Assembly: GCF_000407445.1 (NCBI RefSeq)
Contig: NZ_ASWB01000001.1
Coordinates: forward strand, 682,001 to 746,000
Source: Enterococcus moraviensis ATCC BAA-383
Lineage (GTDB): Bacteria; Bacillota; Bacilli; Lactobacillales; Enterococcaceae
DNA: 64,000 nucleotides
Direction of reading: 5' to 3'
The notes below the pieces were generated by a model. The model did not search any database. It had not been told where the DNA came from and was given only the letters and a program-made list of their open reading frames with translations. How positions within the stretch are numbered: the stretch's first letter is position 1; the number at the start of each line of letters is the position of its first letter. Below, in pieces: positions 18,683 through 29,280 of the stretch. The translations under genes were made by a program, and so were the position numbers.

Positions 18683-19930
18683 TTATTTTTCTTTACTAGT
18701 ATCGCCTTCTGCAATTTTATCTTCTACAAATTTTTGCATCGTAGTAAGACCTTCATCAATGGTTGTGTCACCATAAATAATATCTAAGCCATACGTATCA
18801 AGGGCTTCTTGAATATACGGATAATATTCATACGTGAAAATATGCAAAGAATCGAGTTCTTTTTGATTCGAGGTGAAATAAGATTGTTTGTAGTTTTTAA
18901 ATTCTGGACTCTCAACAACTTCCTTACTCGCCACAATTTGACCTGCTTTTGCCCATTCAATCGAATTTTCACGAACATACTCTAAGAAATCAGCGATACC
19001 TTTTTCTTTTTCATCTGTTCTGGCTTCATTTTTAAGCATGGAAAACATATGTGAAGAAGCTCTGTTGGTGAATTTATCAGGAGAAAAAGCATAGATATTT
19101 GTTACACCGTAATTCAATCCATCCACTTCATCATGGGCTGTAGACGTCCACGTTCCATCTGTCGAAAATAAAACATTTCCTGATTGAAACATCAAATAGC
19201 CATCTTCACCATTTGGCGTCATAAGTCCTGCATCGACAATTTTTTTGATAGATTCAAACGTTTGCTTCATTTCAGGTGTATTCACTGCTGGTTGACCATC
19301 CTTTTGAATATCTCCGCCCAAGTTGATCACCTCGGCTAAGATTACCCATGAAAGCAAGGCATTATTCACTAAGTAGTCACCATCATCTAGCTTCCCTTTT
19401 AAAGACATCATCTCATCAAACGTTACAACATTGTCGTCTAAAAAATGTTCCGCACCATATTTTTTTAATAAGTCCTTGTTATAATACATAGCGCTTGAAT
19501 GGATATCCAATGGCACCGTAAATTGAACATCTCCTACAGTACCAGCAGTCCACGCTTGTGGCAGATAGTTTTCAGCGTTGATTTCCTTCTTTTCTTTTAG
19601 AACTTCAGTCATTGGTTCGAGCATATCTGCTTTAACAAATCCAGGAACACGGTCTGCATGGATCAAGGTTAAATCCGGTACATCTTTTTTAGAATTAAGT
19701 ACAGTATAAATTTTCGTGTACATATCGGATGTAACGACTGATTTGACTGGAAACTCAGGTTCCGTTTTGTTATAGGCTTTGACCATATTATCCATATAAG
19801 CGCCATCGTCTCCGGTTAAAGGGTTCCAGAAAACGATTGTATTCGGATCTTCTTTTTTACCACACCCAGAAAAAACTAAAATAGTCGCAATGGCAACAAT
19901 ACTCAAACGAATCCATTTCTTAAAAACCAT
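18683..19930 (-). CDS. Extracellular sugar-binding lipoprotein (operon B)
   Basis: A 415-residue solute-binding protein with lipobox LVFSGC and lipidated Cys23. The mature N-terminus TIVFWNPLTGDDGAYMDNMV matches family 1 CUT1 binding proteins, and it continues with DIHSSAMYYNKDLLKKYG. It is divergent from the operon A binding protein, which suggests a different oligomer preference. GGAGGGATAAAG precedes the ATG. It lies 16 bp after the GH51 gene and before the two permeases. Confidence 0.92.
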   Translation of the reverse strand: MVFKKWIRLSIVAIATILVFSGCGKKEDPNTIVFWNPLTGDDGAYMDNMVKAYNKTEPEFPVKSVVTSDMYTKIYTVLNSKKDVPDLTLIHADRVPGFVKADMLEPMTEVLKEKKEINAENYLPQAWTAGTVGDVQFTVPLDIHSSAMYYNKDLLKKYGAEHFLDDNVVTFDEMMSLKGKLDDGDYLVNNALLSWVILAEVINLGGDIQKDGQPAVNTPEMKQTFESIKKIVDAGLMTPNGEDGYLMFQSGNVLFSTDGTWTSTAHDEVDGLNYGVTNIYAFSPDKFTNRASSHMFSMLKNEARTDEKEKGIADFLEYVRENSIEWAKAGQIVASKEVVESPEFKNYKQSYFTSNQKELDSLHIFTYEYYPYIQEALDTYGLDIIYGDTTIDEGLTTMQKFVEDKIAEGDTSKEK

Positions 19931-19946
19931 CTTTATCCCTCCATTT

Positions 19947-21440
<1,494 letters not shown>

Positions 21441-21470
21441 TTAATCACCTCACTATTTATTTACAAACAA

Positions 21471-21499
21471 ATAATAATCCATTTTGAAATCGCTGTCAA
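21471..21499 (-). promoter_or_regulatory. Operon B promoter with overlapping cre box
   Basis: On the minus strand TTGACA (21494-21499), a 17-bp spacer and TATTAT (21471-21476). The cre box TTGAAATCGCTGTCAA (21484-21499, plus strand) matches WTGNAANCGNWNNCAW and lies over the -35 and spacer. TTTACAA (21460-21466) follows the -10 at the same spacing as in operon A. Confidence 0.85.
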
Positions 21500-21582
21500 C
21501 AATATTAATGTTAACAACTAATTAAAAAAAATAGATATAAATTAATATATTAGTTAATAATAAGTAATGATAAGTTTACCTG

Positions 21583-21611
21583 TTTACACATATTAGCATA
21601 TATGTTAATAT
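21583..21611 (+). promoter_or_regulatory. Probable promoter of the operon B regulator gene
   Basis: TTTACA (21583-21588), a 17-bp spacer and TAATAT (21606-21611), about 30 bp before the start. The region is very AT-rich, so other -10 choices exist. Confidence 0.45.
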
Positions 21612-21641
21612 ATATATAAATATAAAATGGTGGTGGAGGCT

Positions 21642-22532
21642 ATGCAACTAGAGATTTCTGAAGAAGCATTACCCGTGTATGAAGCATTGGCTAGTTCTGT
21701 CCGTATCAGGATCATCAAACTTCTTGCAAAACAAAAAATGAATATCAAAGAAATCGCTCACGAATTAGGACTAAGTAGTGCAATCGTCACTATGCATATA
21801 AAAAAACTTGAAGATGCTAATATTATCAAAACTGAAAAAATAGGCCAACAAAAAATTTCTAGCTTACGCGTTGATAATATCGAGATACACTTTCCGGAAA
21901 AAATCTTTAACGCTTTTGATACCTTGGAAACAACGATTCCCGTAGGTCACTATACGAACTACTCAGTTGAACCAACTTGTGGACTCGCAACTGCAACTCA
22001 TTTCATAGGAAAAGTCGATGAACCAAAATATTTTATGGACCCTAGCCGGATGGAAGCACAGATTTTATGGTTCACAAAAGGTTATTTAGAATATCAAACA
22101 CCAAATTTCTTAACAGTAGATCAAAAATTAGAAATGATTGAACTGTCTATGGAGATTTCTTCTGAATTTCCGTTTTCTAATGACAATTGGCCTTCAGATA
22201 TTACGTTCTCTTTAAATGGAATCGAGCTTGGAACATGGACTAGTCCTGGGGATTTTGCTGATATACGAGGAAAATATACTCCAGATTGGTATCCAGATAA
22301 TCTCAATCAGTATGGTCTTTTAAAAACGATTCGTATTATGAATCATGGCACTTATATGGAGGGTGAACCGCTCTCAGAAGTTAAACTATCTGATATAGAT
22401 GAACGAACAGATACATGGCAATTACGTATTGAAGTTAAAAACGATGCTGAAAATATCGGTGGCTGTACGTTATTTGGGAAAGATTTTGGCAACTATAATC
22501 AAGACATCAAAGTGAAGATGTATTATAGCTAA
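21642..22532 (+). CDS. ArsR-like winged-helix regulator with a large C-terminal domain (operon B)
   Basis: A 296-residue paralog of 12106-12996 with the same length and domain plan; 43 of the first 60 residues are identical by my count. Its recognition helix, ELGLSSAIVTMHIKKLEDA, is almost unchanged, so both proteins may bind the same DNA. The C-terminal domain keeps WPSDITFSLN, GTWTSPGDF, NQYGLLKTIRI and GGCTLFG. The start at 21642 is set by GGTGGAGGCT upstream. It is divergent from operon B. I infer a sensor of arabinan-derived sugar; repressor or activator cannot be told. Confidence 0.8.
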   Translation: MQLEISEEALPVYEALASSVRIRIIKLLAKQKMNIKEIAHELGLSSAIVTMHIKKLEDANIIKTEKIGQQKISSLRVDNIEIHFPEKIFNAFDTLETTIPVGHYTNYSVEPTCGLATATHFIGKVDEPKYFMDPSRMEAQILWFTKGYLEYQTPNFLTVDQKLEMIELSMEISSEFPFSNDNWPSDITFSLNGIELGTWTSPGDFADIRGKYTPDWYPDNLNQYGLLKTIRIMNHGTYMEGEPLSEVKLSDIDERTDTWQLRIEVKNDAENIGGCTLFGKDFGNYNQDIKVKMYYS

Positions 22533-22552
22533 TACTCTTCCCATACTCACCA

Positions 22553-22593
22553 AAAAAACAATCAAGATCACTTACTGATCTTGATTGTTTTTT
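22553..22593. terminator. Bidirectional terminator between regulator and ROK kinase
   Basis: A perfect 18-bp stem, arms 22553-22570 and 22576-22593, with A-run and T-run ends. It serves the plus-strand regulator and the minus-strand kinase gene. Confidence 0.95.
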
Positions 22594-22600
22594 AGTACTC

Positions 22601-23467
22601 TTATAGCTCTTTTTTAGCTAAAGCTAGACAGCCGATTGTGCCTGGATCATCTTCTAATTTCGGCGTCACAATATACTTTTCTAGGGGTGGTGTTGTGACA
22701 TATCCATTGACTAATTTTTCAAATTCACGATGAACTTTTGGTAGCATATGACGCTGTTTCATCACGCCACCACCAAAAATGATCACTTCTGGCGCTAACA
22801 TCAACGTCGTATTATAGGCTGCTTGCGCAACATAGTATGCTTCAATATCCCAAAAAGGATCATCTTCTGCTAACTCTTGCCCTTTTTTCCCAGCACGTTT
22901 TTCGATCGCAGGTCCCGCTGCCATCCCTTCTAAACAATCATTATGAAATGGACAGCTGCCTGAAAATTGATCTGCCTCATGCCGTTTCACGATCATGTGT
23001 CCCATTTCAGGATGACTGAACCCTTCAACAAAACGACCATCTTGAATAGCTCCGGCCCCAACACCTGTACCTATCGTATAATACACACAACTAGATAATC
23101 CCGCTCCGTTTCCAGCAACATATTCTCCATACGCAGCTGCATTGACATCCGTTGTAAAGGCAATCGGTACATCAAATTCTTTCTTCATTGCTCCAACAAA
23201 ATCATAGTCTTGCCAAGCCAACTTTGGAGTAGTCGTAATATGTCCATACGTTACCGAATCTTTATGAATATCGATTGGACCAAATGAACCAATTCCGATC
23301 GCTTTTATGTTATATTTCTTAAAAAAACCAATAACTAACGCCACCGTTTCCTCAGGTGTTGTGGTAGGAAAACTCACTCTTTCAATAATTTCAAGTTGGT
23401 CATTCCCTATACCACACACAAACTTTGTGCCTCCTGCTTCAATACTGCCTAAAAACTTTTCTGTCAT
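22601..23467 (-). CDS. ROK-family sugar kinase (fructokinase-like)
   Basis: A 288-residue ROK kinase. GSIEAGGTKFVCGIG is the ATP phosphate-1 motif, TDVNAAAYGEY carries the catalytic Asp, and GTGVGAGAI is present. HPEMGHMIVKRHEADQFSGSCPFHNDCLEG supplies the His/Cys zinc site. The pattern is closest to ScrK/GmuE-type fructokinases. A GTG start at 23476 abuts AGGAG, so the ATG at 23467 has better spacing. It follows the aldose epimerase gene by 53 bp. Whether it serves arabinan-derived sugars or is independent is unclear. Confidence 0.88.
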   Translation of the reverse strand: MTEKFLGSIEAGGTKFVCGIGNDQLEIIERVSFPTTTPEETVALVIGFFKKYNIKAIGIGSFGPIDIHKDSVTYGHITTTPKLAWQDYDFVGAMKKEFDVPIAFTTDVNAAAYGEYVAGNGAGLSSCVYYTIGTGVGAGAIQDGRFVEGFSHPEMGHMIVKRHEADQFSGSCPFHNDCLEGMAAGPAIEKRAGKKGQELAEDDPFWDIEAYYVAQAAYNTTLMLAPEVIIFGGGVMKQRHMLPKVHREFEKLVNGYVTTPPLEKYIVTPKLEDDPGTIGCLALAKKEL

Positions 23468-23520
23468 TTGTTTCACTCCTAAGTGTCGTCAGTCTTTCGA
23501 ACAAATTGTGTAATGATCGT

Positions 23521-24561
23521 TTAGTTGATTTTGTATATTGTGCGACTTTGGTATGGTTTTTGTGGGGATAATACAATATCACCGAACCCATCAAATTCCG
23601 TAGCACCTGGACTAACTTGAGTCTCCAGTGTGATACCGCCATGGCTAACTAGTTTATTCCCACGAACATCAGGACCATCATTTCCAAATTGCGCAGTAAA
23701 AATCACCACGGCTGGTCGATCCGTGTACATTTCAACAGATAGCTCTTTTTCTGGCGCTGTTATAATTGCTTGTGGTCGATCAAATCCAGTATTGTTCAAA
23801 ATGAAAGGATGATCTAATCCATCGACTAAGCTATTTTGTTCATAATTCGTTTGAAAAACCTGATCTACAGTCTTAAATTGTCTAAAATCAAAAGGTGTAT
23901 CTTTCACTGAACGTAATTCCCCCGTTGCGGTAGTATCTTCACTGACTACGGCAAAACGGTCAGCATCTACAAGCAACTCATGTTGCGCAACAGATTGAGT
24001 GACATCTCCAGTTAAATTAAAATAAACATGGTTTGTCGGATTGTAAAGTGTCGGTTGGTCGGTTGTAGCGTAATAATCGATGATCCATTCATTTTGGTTC
24101 GTTAAAGAGTAAGTCACACTTGCTTTTAGTTCTCCAGGAAAGCCATTTTCTCCATCATGACTCAGATAAGAAAAAATCACTGAAATTTGTTCATTTGTTT
24201 CTTTTATCTCAGATTCCCAAAATTTTCTTTCAAAACTTTCTGAACCGCCATGCAGTGTGTGACCGTTTTCAGGATTAACTGGCAATTGATAGTCCTGATT
24301 ATCAATCGTAAACGTGCCATGTTTGATCCTACCTGCTACCCGTCCGATTGTCGCACCAAAGTAGATATCTTTTTCTAGATATTCTTCCGCAGATTCAAAT
24401 CCCAAAACAATATTTCGCTCTTCTCCATTTACTGGCACAATCAAATCAACGATTCTTGCTCCCAAGTTGGTAACATTCATTGTTAGACCATTGTCGTTCG
24501 TAAGCGAATACAAAATAGCTGTTTCTCCAAAATTTTGACATGTTATTTTCAATACTTTCAT
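23521..24561 (-). CDS. galM: Aldose 1-epimerase (mutarotase)
   Basis: A 346-residue GalM-family protein that interconverts alpha and beta anomers of free aldoses. Key pieces are TNLGARIVDLIVP, ATIGRVAGRI, ENGHTLHGG (His), NPTNHVYFNLTG (second catalytic His) and GGITLETQVSPGA near the C-terminus carrying the catalytic Glu. The ATG at 24561 follows GGAAGAGAG; 29 upstream in-frame codons are rejected. It may help supply the right anomer of arabinose or another sugar to the locus, since it lies at its border with a kinase. Galactose specificity is not established. Confidence 0.9.
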   Translation of the reverse strand: MKVLKITCQNFGETAILYSLTNDNGLTMNVTNLGARIVDLIVPVNGEERNIVLGFESAEEYLEKDIYFGATIGRVAGRIKHGTFTIDNQDYQLPVNPENGHTLHGGSESFERKFWESEIKETNEQISVIFSYLSHDGENGFPGELKASVTYSLTNQNEWIIDYYATTDQPTLYNPTNHVYFNLTGDVTQSVAQHELLVDADRFAVVSEDTTATGELRSVKDTPFDFRQFKTVDQVFQTNYEQNSLVDGLDHPFILNNTGFDRPQAIITAPEKELSVEMYTDRPAVVIFTAQFGNDGPDVRGNKLVSHGGITLETQVSPGATEFDGFGDIVLSPQKPYQSRTIYKIN

Positions 24562-24738
24562 CTCTCTTCCTTTAGAAATCGATTTCTCAACTAATTGAAC
24601 TAAAACTATTCTATCATTTTTAATCGCTATTTTATCTTTAAACTTCATTTTAAATTACTTTTGTTTATATTTACAACTTTTTCGTCAAGTTGCACTCGCT
24701 TAAACCTAAGTTAGCACTATTTTATTTTTCAAAACAAA

Positions 24739-24776
24739 AATGAGATAATCTGCTTAATTATACAGATTACCTCATT
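24739..24776 (-). terminator. Terminator of the P-type ATPase gene
   Basis: Arms AATGAGATAATCTG and CAGATTACCTCATT pair with one mismatch. On the minus strand a T-rich run (TTTTTGTTTT) follows. Confidence 0.8.
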
Positions 24777-24790
24777 AAATGACTTCTTGG

Positions 24791-27421
24791 TTAGATGCTA
24801 TCTTTTTTAAGTTTTCGCGTTAATAATTTTTCAAACTCTACTACTACAAATACTACAATTCCCGATAGGAAAGCTAATTTTAGATACGCCCACCCAATCG
24901 TCGCTGTCCCCAATGCTAGATGCATGATTGGTGTATACACCAATAAAGCTTGTAAAATGAATAGAACGAGTAAGGACAACCAAAGAACCTTATTCGAAAG
25001 TATGCTTTTATTAATTGAAAACTGGTAAATTTCTCGACAATTAATCATATAAAAAATCTGACCAAACACGATTGTTGTAATCAACGTCGTCTGCATAACT
25101 GCTTCAGATGCATCCCGATTCTCTAATAATCCATTTACTAAAAAACCTAAAGCTGCTAACAAAAGAGACACATATACAATACGGAAAACCGCATATCGAT
25201 CTAAAATATTTTCCTTAGGATTTCGTGGCGGCTGATTCATCCCATTTTTTGCTAACGGTTCAAAACCTAAAGCAAAAGACAATGTGATCGTCGTTACCAT
25301 ATTCAACCATAAAATTTGCACGGAAGTCAATGGTAACGGTCTGTCTAACAGCAATGAAACCACTACTAATAATCCTTGTGCAAAGGCTGTCGGTAAAGAA
25401 AAATATATTGTTTTTTTCAAATTTTCATAAACACGTCTACCCTCTTTGATTGCAACCGTGATCGTCGCAAAATTATCATCCGCCAAAACCATATCTGCTG
25501 CATCTTTCGTTACTTCGGTCCCTTTGATTCCCATAGCGATTCCAATATCAGCTTGTTTAAGCGCAGGTGCATCATTGACCCCATCTCCAGTCATTCCAAC
25601 AATTTGCCCATTTTTTTGAATGGCATTAACGAGACGTAATTTATGCTCTGGTGTCGTTCTAGCATACACATCGTTGGTTAAGACAACCTCCGCCAATTCT
25701 TCATCACTAAGTTGTTCAATCTCTTTTCCAACCAACGCATTTTGATAGTTTTCAAGACCAATTTCCTTTGCGATTGCTACCGCCGTATCTTTGTGATCCC
25801 CCGTAATCATTTTGACTGAAATTCCTGCTTTTCGACTGATACGAACTGCCTCGATTGCTTCTTTTTTTGGTGGATCGATTATACCAAATAAACCAGCTAA
25901 GATCATTCCGCTTTTTAAGTCTTCATGATCAAGTGTTGTCTGTCCTTTTGTTACTTCTTTAAATGCAGCCGCTAATATACGTTGTCCTTTTTTTGCTTGA
26001 TGACTGATCTTTTGTTGCCAATACTCTTCATTAAAGGTCTCTGCTTTTCCTTCTGCCAACTGATAGTCAACCATATTTAATAAAACATCTGGCGCACCCT
26101 TTAAATAAATATAACGCTTATCTTGGATGTCGACTAATGTAGCCATATATTTATATGAAGAGTCAAACGGAATTTTACTGATGTCATGTTCTTCTTCCAC
26201 AAGTGCAGTATGATTCGACCAATCAAGTAAAGCTCCCTCCGTTGGGTTACCAATCACTTCTCGCACACCGTTTTTATAGGTGATTTTTGTATCATTACAA
26301 TAAGAGGCAACTTCTGCCATCTTTCTTAATGCTTCGTCTTGTTCAACCTGCTGAATAGACTCCGCTCCATTTATCGCTGTGTCAATTGTTTCTTTTGACG
26401 TAACCAATGCAACAACTTCCATCTCATTTTTTGTCAAAGTTCCTGTTTTATCGGAGCAAATCACTCCCATACTGCCTAGTGTTTCAACTGCTGGCATTTT
26501 TTTGATGATCGCATGCTGTCGTGCCATTCGAGTGACACCAACAGACAAAATAATCGACAAAACAGCAGGTAGCCCTTCAGGCACCGCGGAAACTGCTAAA
26601 GCAATCATAGAAGAAAGCAATTCGCTTGCCGATAATTCACGGAAAAATAAACTGAATAGCACAAGAAAAACAATGAGGCCCATTAAAAATAAGAAGATCT
26701 GTTTATTCAATTGTTTCATCTTTTTGATTAATGGCGTCTCGTTGTTTCCAACACTTTTTAGATGTTGATTAATTTTGCCAATCTCTGTTTGATCACCGAT
26801 TTGAACAACGATTCCTTTACCTGTTCCACTATTGATCAACGTGCCAGAATAAGCCATATTAAAATGATCCCCTAAATCGGCCTCCTCTTCAAGCGTGAGA
26901 CTATTTTTCTCAACTGGAGTAGATTCACCTGTCAATATTGCTTCATCGATCACTAAATTATAAGCCTCAATCACCCTAAGGTCCGCTGGCACAATATCAC
27001 CTGGACTTAGATAGACCAGATCACCAGCAACCAACGATTCCGCTTTAACCGTTTCTTTTTCTCCCTCTATTAAAACCACTGCTTCTGAGCTCATCATAGA
27101 CGTAAGGCTTTCCAAAGAATCTGTCGCTTTCGCTTCTTGTACATAACCAATAACCGCATTGATGATCACAACCAATAAAATAATTGCCATGTCAATAAAA
27201 TGACCGCTGACTCCTTTTAGTACGGCTGATACAAGTAATACATAAATCAACAAATCATGAAAATGATGAAGAAACTTTTGTAGTTTACTCACTTCTTTTT
27301 CTTTAGATAGCGCATTACTGCCTTCTTCTTGTTTCACTTTTCTTAGTGTTCTATCGAGCCCATTTAAATTCGACTGCAAAGCCGTTAACACTTGCTCAGT
27401 TGTCATTTGATACCAGTTCAT
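24791..27421 (-). CDS. Cation-transporting P-type ATPase, Ca2+ type (P2A)
   Basis: An 876-residue membrane pump. TGES (164-167), DKTGTLT with phosphorylated Asp324, KGAPD in the nucleotide domain and GDGVND in the hinge are intact. PEGLP at 281-285 in helix 4 is the Ca2+-coordination signature of SERCA/PacL-type pumps, as in Listeria LMCA1. About ten membrane segments fit the family. GAGGAGGAGATGTT precedes the ATG. The gene is monocistronic, with its own terminator. Export of Ca2+ is likely; Mn2+ or other divalent ions cannot be excluded. Confidence 0.92.
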   Translation of the reverse strand: MNWYQMTTEQVLTALQSNLNGLDRTLRKVKQEEGSNALSKEKEVSKLQKFLHHFHDLLIYVLLVSAVLKGVSGHFIDMAIILLVVIINAVIGYVQEAKATDSLESLTSMMSSEAVVLIEGEKETVKAESLVAGDLVYLSPGDIVPADLRVIEAYNLVIDEAILTGESTPVEKNSLTLEEEADLGDHFNMAYSGTLINSGTGKGIVVQIGDQTEIGKINQHLKSVGNNETPLIKKMKQLNKQIFLFLMGLIVFLVLFSLFFRELSASELLSSMIALAVSAVPEGLPAVLSIILSVGVTRMARQHAIIKKMPAVETLGSMGVICSDKTGTLTKNEMEVVALVTSKETIDTAINGAESIQQVEQDEALRKMAEVASYCNDTKITYKNGVREVIGNPTEGALLDWSNHTALVEEEHDISKIPFDSSYKYMATLVDIQDKRYIYLKGAPDVLLNMVDYQLAEGKAETFNEEYWQQKISHQAKKGQRILAAAFKEVTKGQTTLDHEDLKSGMILAGLFGIIDPPKKEAIEAVRISRKAGISVKMITGDHKDTAVAIAKEIGLENYQNALVGKEIEQLSDEELAEVVLTNDVYARTTPEHKLRLVNAIQKNGQIVGMTGDGVNDAPALKQADIGIAMGIKGTEVTKDAADMVLADDNFATITVAIKEGRRVYENLKKTIYFSLPTAFAQGLLVVVSLLLDRPLPLTSVQILWLNMVTTITLSFALGFEPLAKNGMNQPPRNPKENILDRYAVFRIVYVSLLLAALGFLVNGLLENRDASEAVMQTTLITTIVFGQIFYMINCREIYQFSINKSILSNKVLWLSLLVLFILQALLVYTPIMHLALGTATIGWAYLKLAFLSGIVVFVVVEFEKLLTRKLKKDSI

Positions 27422-27568
27422 AACATCTCCTCCTCAATAGTGTCGAAATACTTTATTAAAGTGTACAAAACTAGAGGAATAATTCATAACAAAAAGCCCT
27501 TGCCTTAACGAAAATGCTAAAATCTCTTCACTCATTAGCCACAACACATTGAAATAAGTCCATAAAAA

Positions 27569-27602
27569 ATAAGACCCTGCTCATAAATGAGCTGAGTCTT
27601 AT
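27569..27602 (-). terminator. Terminator of rpmE2
   Basis: ATAAGAC.C.GCTCAT / ATGAGC.G.GTCTTAT stem, with two mismatches, followed on the minus strand by a T-run. Confidence 0.9.
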
Positions 27603-27619
27603 AACCATTGCTACTTGAA

Positions 27620-27889
27620 TTAAGCTTCTGGGTTGGCGTTGGCATCTTTGATACCATACTTTTTGTTGAAACGGTCCACACGTCCGTCTGCTTGTGTAAA
27701 TTTTTGACGTCCAGTGTAGAATGGATGAGAGTCAGATGTAACTTCGACACGGATTACTGGATAAGTATTTCCGTCTTCCCACTCAGCTGTTTCATCAGAG
27801 TGCTTAGTAGAACCTGATAAAAATTTAAAACCTGTAGTTGAGTCCATAAAAATAACTGGGTGATATTCTGGATGGATATCTTGTTTCAT
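27620..27889 (-). CDS. rpmE2: Ribosomal protein L31 type B (zinc-free)
   Basis: This 89-residue protein has the L31 type B pattern: [20 protein letters not shown] at the start, [13 protein letters not shown] and [10 protein letters not shown]. It lacks the CXXC zinc ribbon of type A L31, so it is the zinc-independent paralog often used when zinc is scarce. I see no zinc regulator (Zur/AdcR) box in its leader. AAAGGAGCG precedes the ATG. It lies downstream of rho, as in Bacillus, but has its own promoter. Confidence 0.96.
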   Translation of the reverse strand: MKQDIHPEYHPVIFMDSTTGFKFLSGSTKHSDETAEWEDGNTYPVIRVEVTSDSHPFYTGRQKFTQADGRVDRFNKKYGIKDANANPEA

Positions 27890-27958
27890 AGTCTTTTCGC
27901 TCCTTTGCCCTGATCCATTTGCTGCATCAGAGTTTATTTGTCGATATACAACAGTATT

Positions 27959-27987
27959 ATAATAGCATGATTCGTTTATCGATGCAA
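27959..27987 (-). promoter_or_regulatory. Promoter of rpmE2
   Basis: On the minus strand TTGCAT (27982-27987), 17 bp, TATTAT (27959-27964), starting right at the rho stop codon. About 65 nt of leader precede the start. Confidence 0.65.
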
Positions 27988-29280
27988 TTATCTTTTAATA
28001 TTTTTTTTTGCTTGTCTTCCAAAAGAAACATCATGAAACTCTTCAAAGAACTTTTCGTTGTTTTTTGTTTTACGTAAAAATTTAACAAACTGCTCTGTAT
28101 ACTCCAAAGAGTCACCTGTCATATGATTACGCAGCTTCCATGTTTCTTCCAACTGTTCTGCTGACATTAATAAATCTTCTTTACGAGTACCCGATTTCTT
28201 AATATCAATTGCTGGGAAAATACGGCGATCTGCTAAGTCACGGGATAAATGCATTTCCATATTTCCTGTTCCTTTGAATTCCTCAAAGATCACATCGTCC
28301 ATACGACTCCCAGTATCAACAAGTGCGGTAGCTAAAATCGTTAAGCTTCCACCTTCTTCGATATTTCTAGCAGCACCAAAGAAACGTTTTGGTTTGTAAA
28401 AAGCAGCTGGATCGATACCGCCACTTAGTGTTCGACCACTTGCTGGGATGACCAAATTATAAGCACGTGCTAAACGCGTAATACTATCCATCAAAATCAC
28501 AACATCACGTTTGTCTTCAACTAAACGCATTGCACGTTCCAACACTAATTCAGAAACACGCGTATGATTTTGTGGTTGCTGATCAAAAGTTGAAGAAACC
28601 ACATCGCCTTTCACACTGCGTTCTAAATCAGTTACTTCTTCTGGTCGTTCATCGATCAAAAGAAGAATTAATTCTACATCAGGATAATTTTCTGAAATAC
28701 CATTGGCAATTTCTTTCAACACGCTTGTCTTACCTGCTTTAGGTGGCGCAACAATCAGACCACGTTGCCCAAAACCAACTGGAGAAAAAATATCGATCAT
28801 GCGCGTTGATAACCTGCCAGGAGTTGTTTCTAATTTGATTTGTTTATCGGGGTAAAGTGGTGTTAAAGCTGGGAAATGTGGACGTTCTTTTGCTTCTTCT
28901 GGATCTTTCCCATTGACACTTTCAACATGCATTAAACCATAATAACGTTCTGACTCTTTAGGTGGACGTGCTTTTCCAGCTACTTTATCTCCGTTGCGTA
29001 AGCCGAATCGGCGAATTTGAGAAGAGGAAATATAAATATCTTCTGCGCTTGGTCCATAATTGATCGGACGTAAAAAACCATAGCCATCTTGAGAAACAAT
29101 ATCCAAAATTCCTTCCATGAAGAAAAATCCTTGTTTCTCAGCCTGTGCTCTAATGACAGCTAAAGAGAGCTCTTTCTTATTCATTTGACTATAATATGGG
29201 ATCTTGAATTCTTTTGCGTACGAATATATATCTTTTAACGTACTATTTTCAAGTTCCGCCATTGTTAAATAGTCGCTCAT
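27988..29280 (-). CDS. rho: Transcription termination factor Rho
   Basis: A 430-residue hexameric RNA helicase. It shows an N-terminal Rho-N helical segment, the cold-shock RNA-binding domain (DGYGFLRP), the Walker A loop [15 protein letters not shown], Walker [15 protein letters not shown], the Q-loop, and the R-loop region. The N-terminus has no long insertion. The ATG overlaps the murA stop as ATGA, so the two are translationally coupled. GAGGTGACTAA serves as RBS. The murA-rho-rpmE2 order matches Bacillus. Confidence 0.97.
   Translation of the reverse strand: MSDYLTMAELENSTLKDIYSYAKEFKIPYYSQMNKKELSLAVIRAQAEKQGFFFMEGILDIVSQDGYGFLRPINYGPSAEDIYISSSQIRRFGLRNGDKVAGKARPPKESERYYGLMHVESVNGKDPEEAKERPHFPALTPLYPDKQIKLETTPGRLSTRMIDIFSPVGFGQRGLIVAPPKAGKTSVLKEIANGISENYPDVELILLLIDERPEEVTDLERSVKGDVVSSTFDQQPQNHTRVSELVLERAMRLVEDKRDVVILMDSITRLARAYNLVIPASGRTLSGGIDPAAFYKPKRFFGAARNIEEGGSLTILATALVDTGSRMDDVIFEEFKGTGNMEMHLSRDLADRRIFPAIDIKKSGTRKEDLLMSAEQLEETWKLRNHMTGDSLEYTEQFVKFLRKTKNNEKFFEEFHDVSFGRQAKKNIKR

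Noticed and set aside
24670-24676. TTTACAA upstream of the aldose epimerase gene as part of the same regulon
   Set aside because: It is a 7-mer in AT-rich DNA with no cre box and no matching promoter geometry, so chance is a sufficient explanation.
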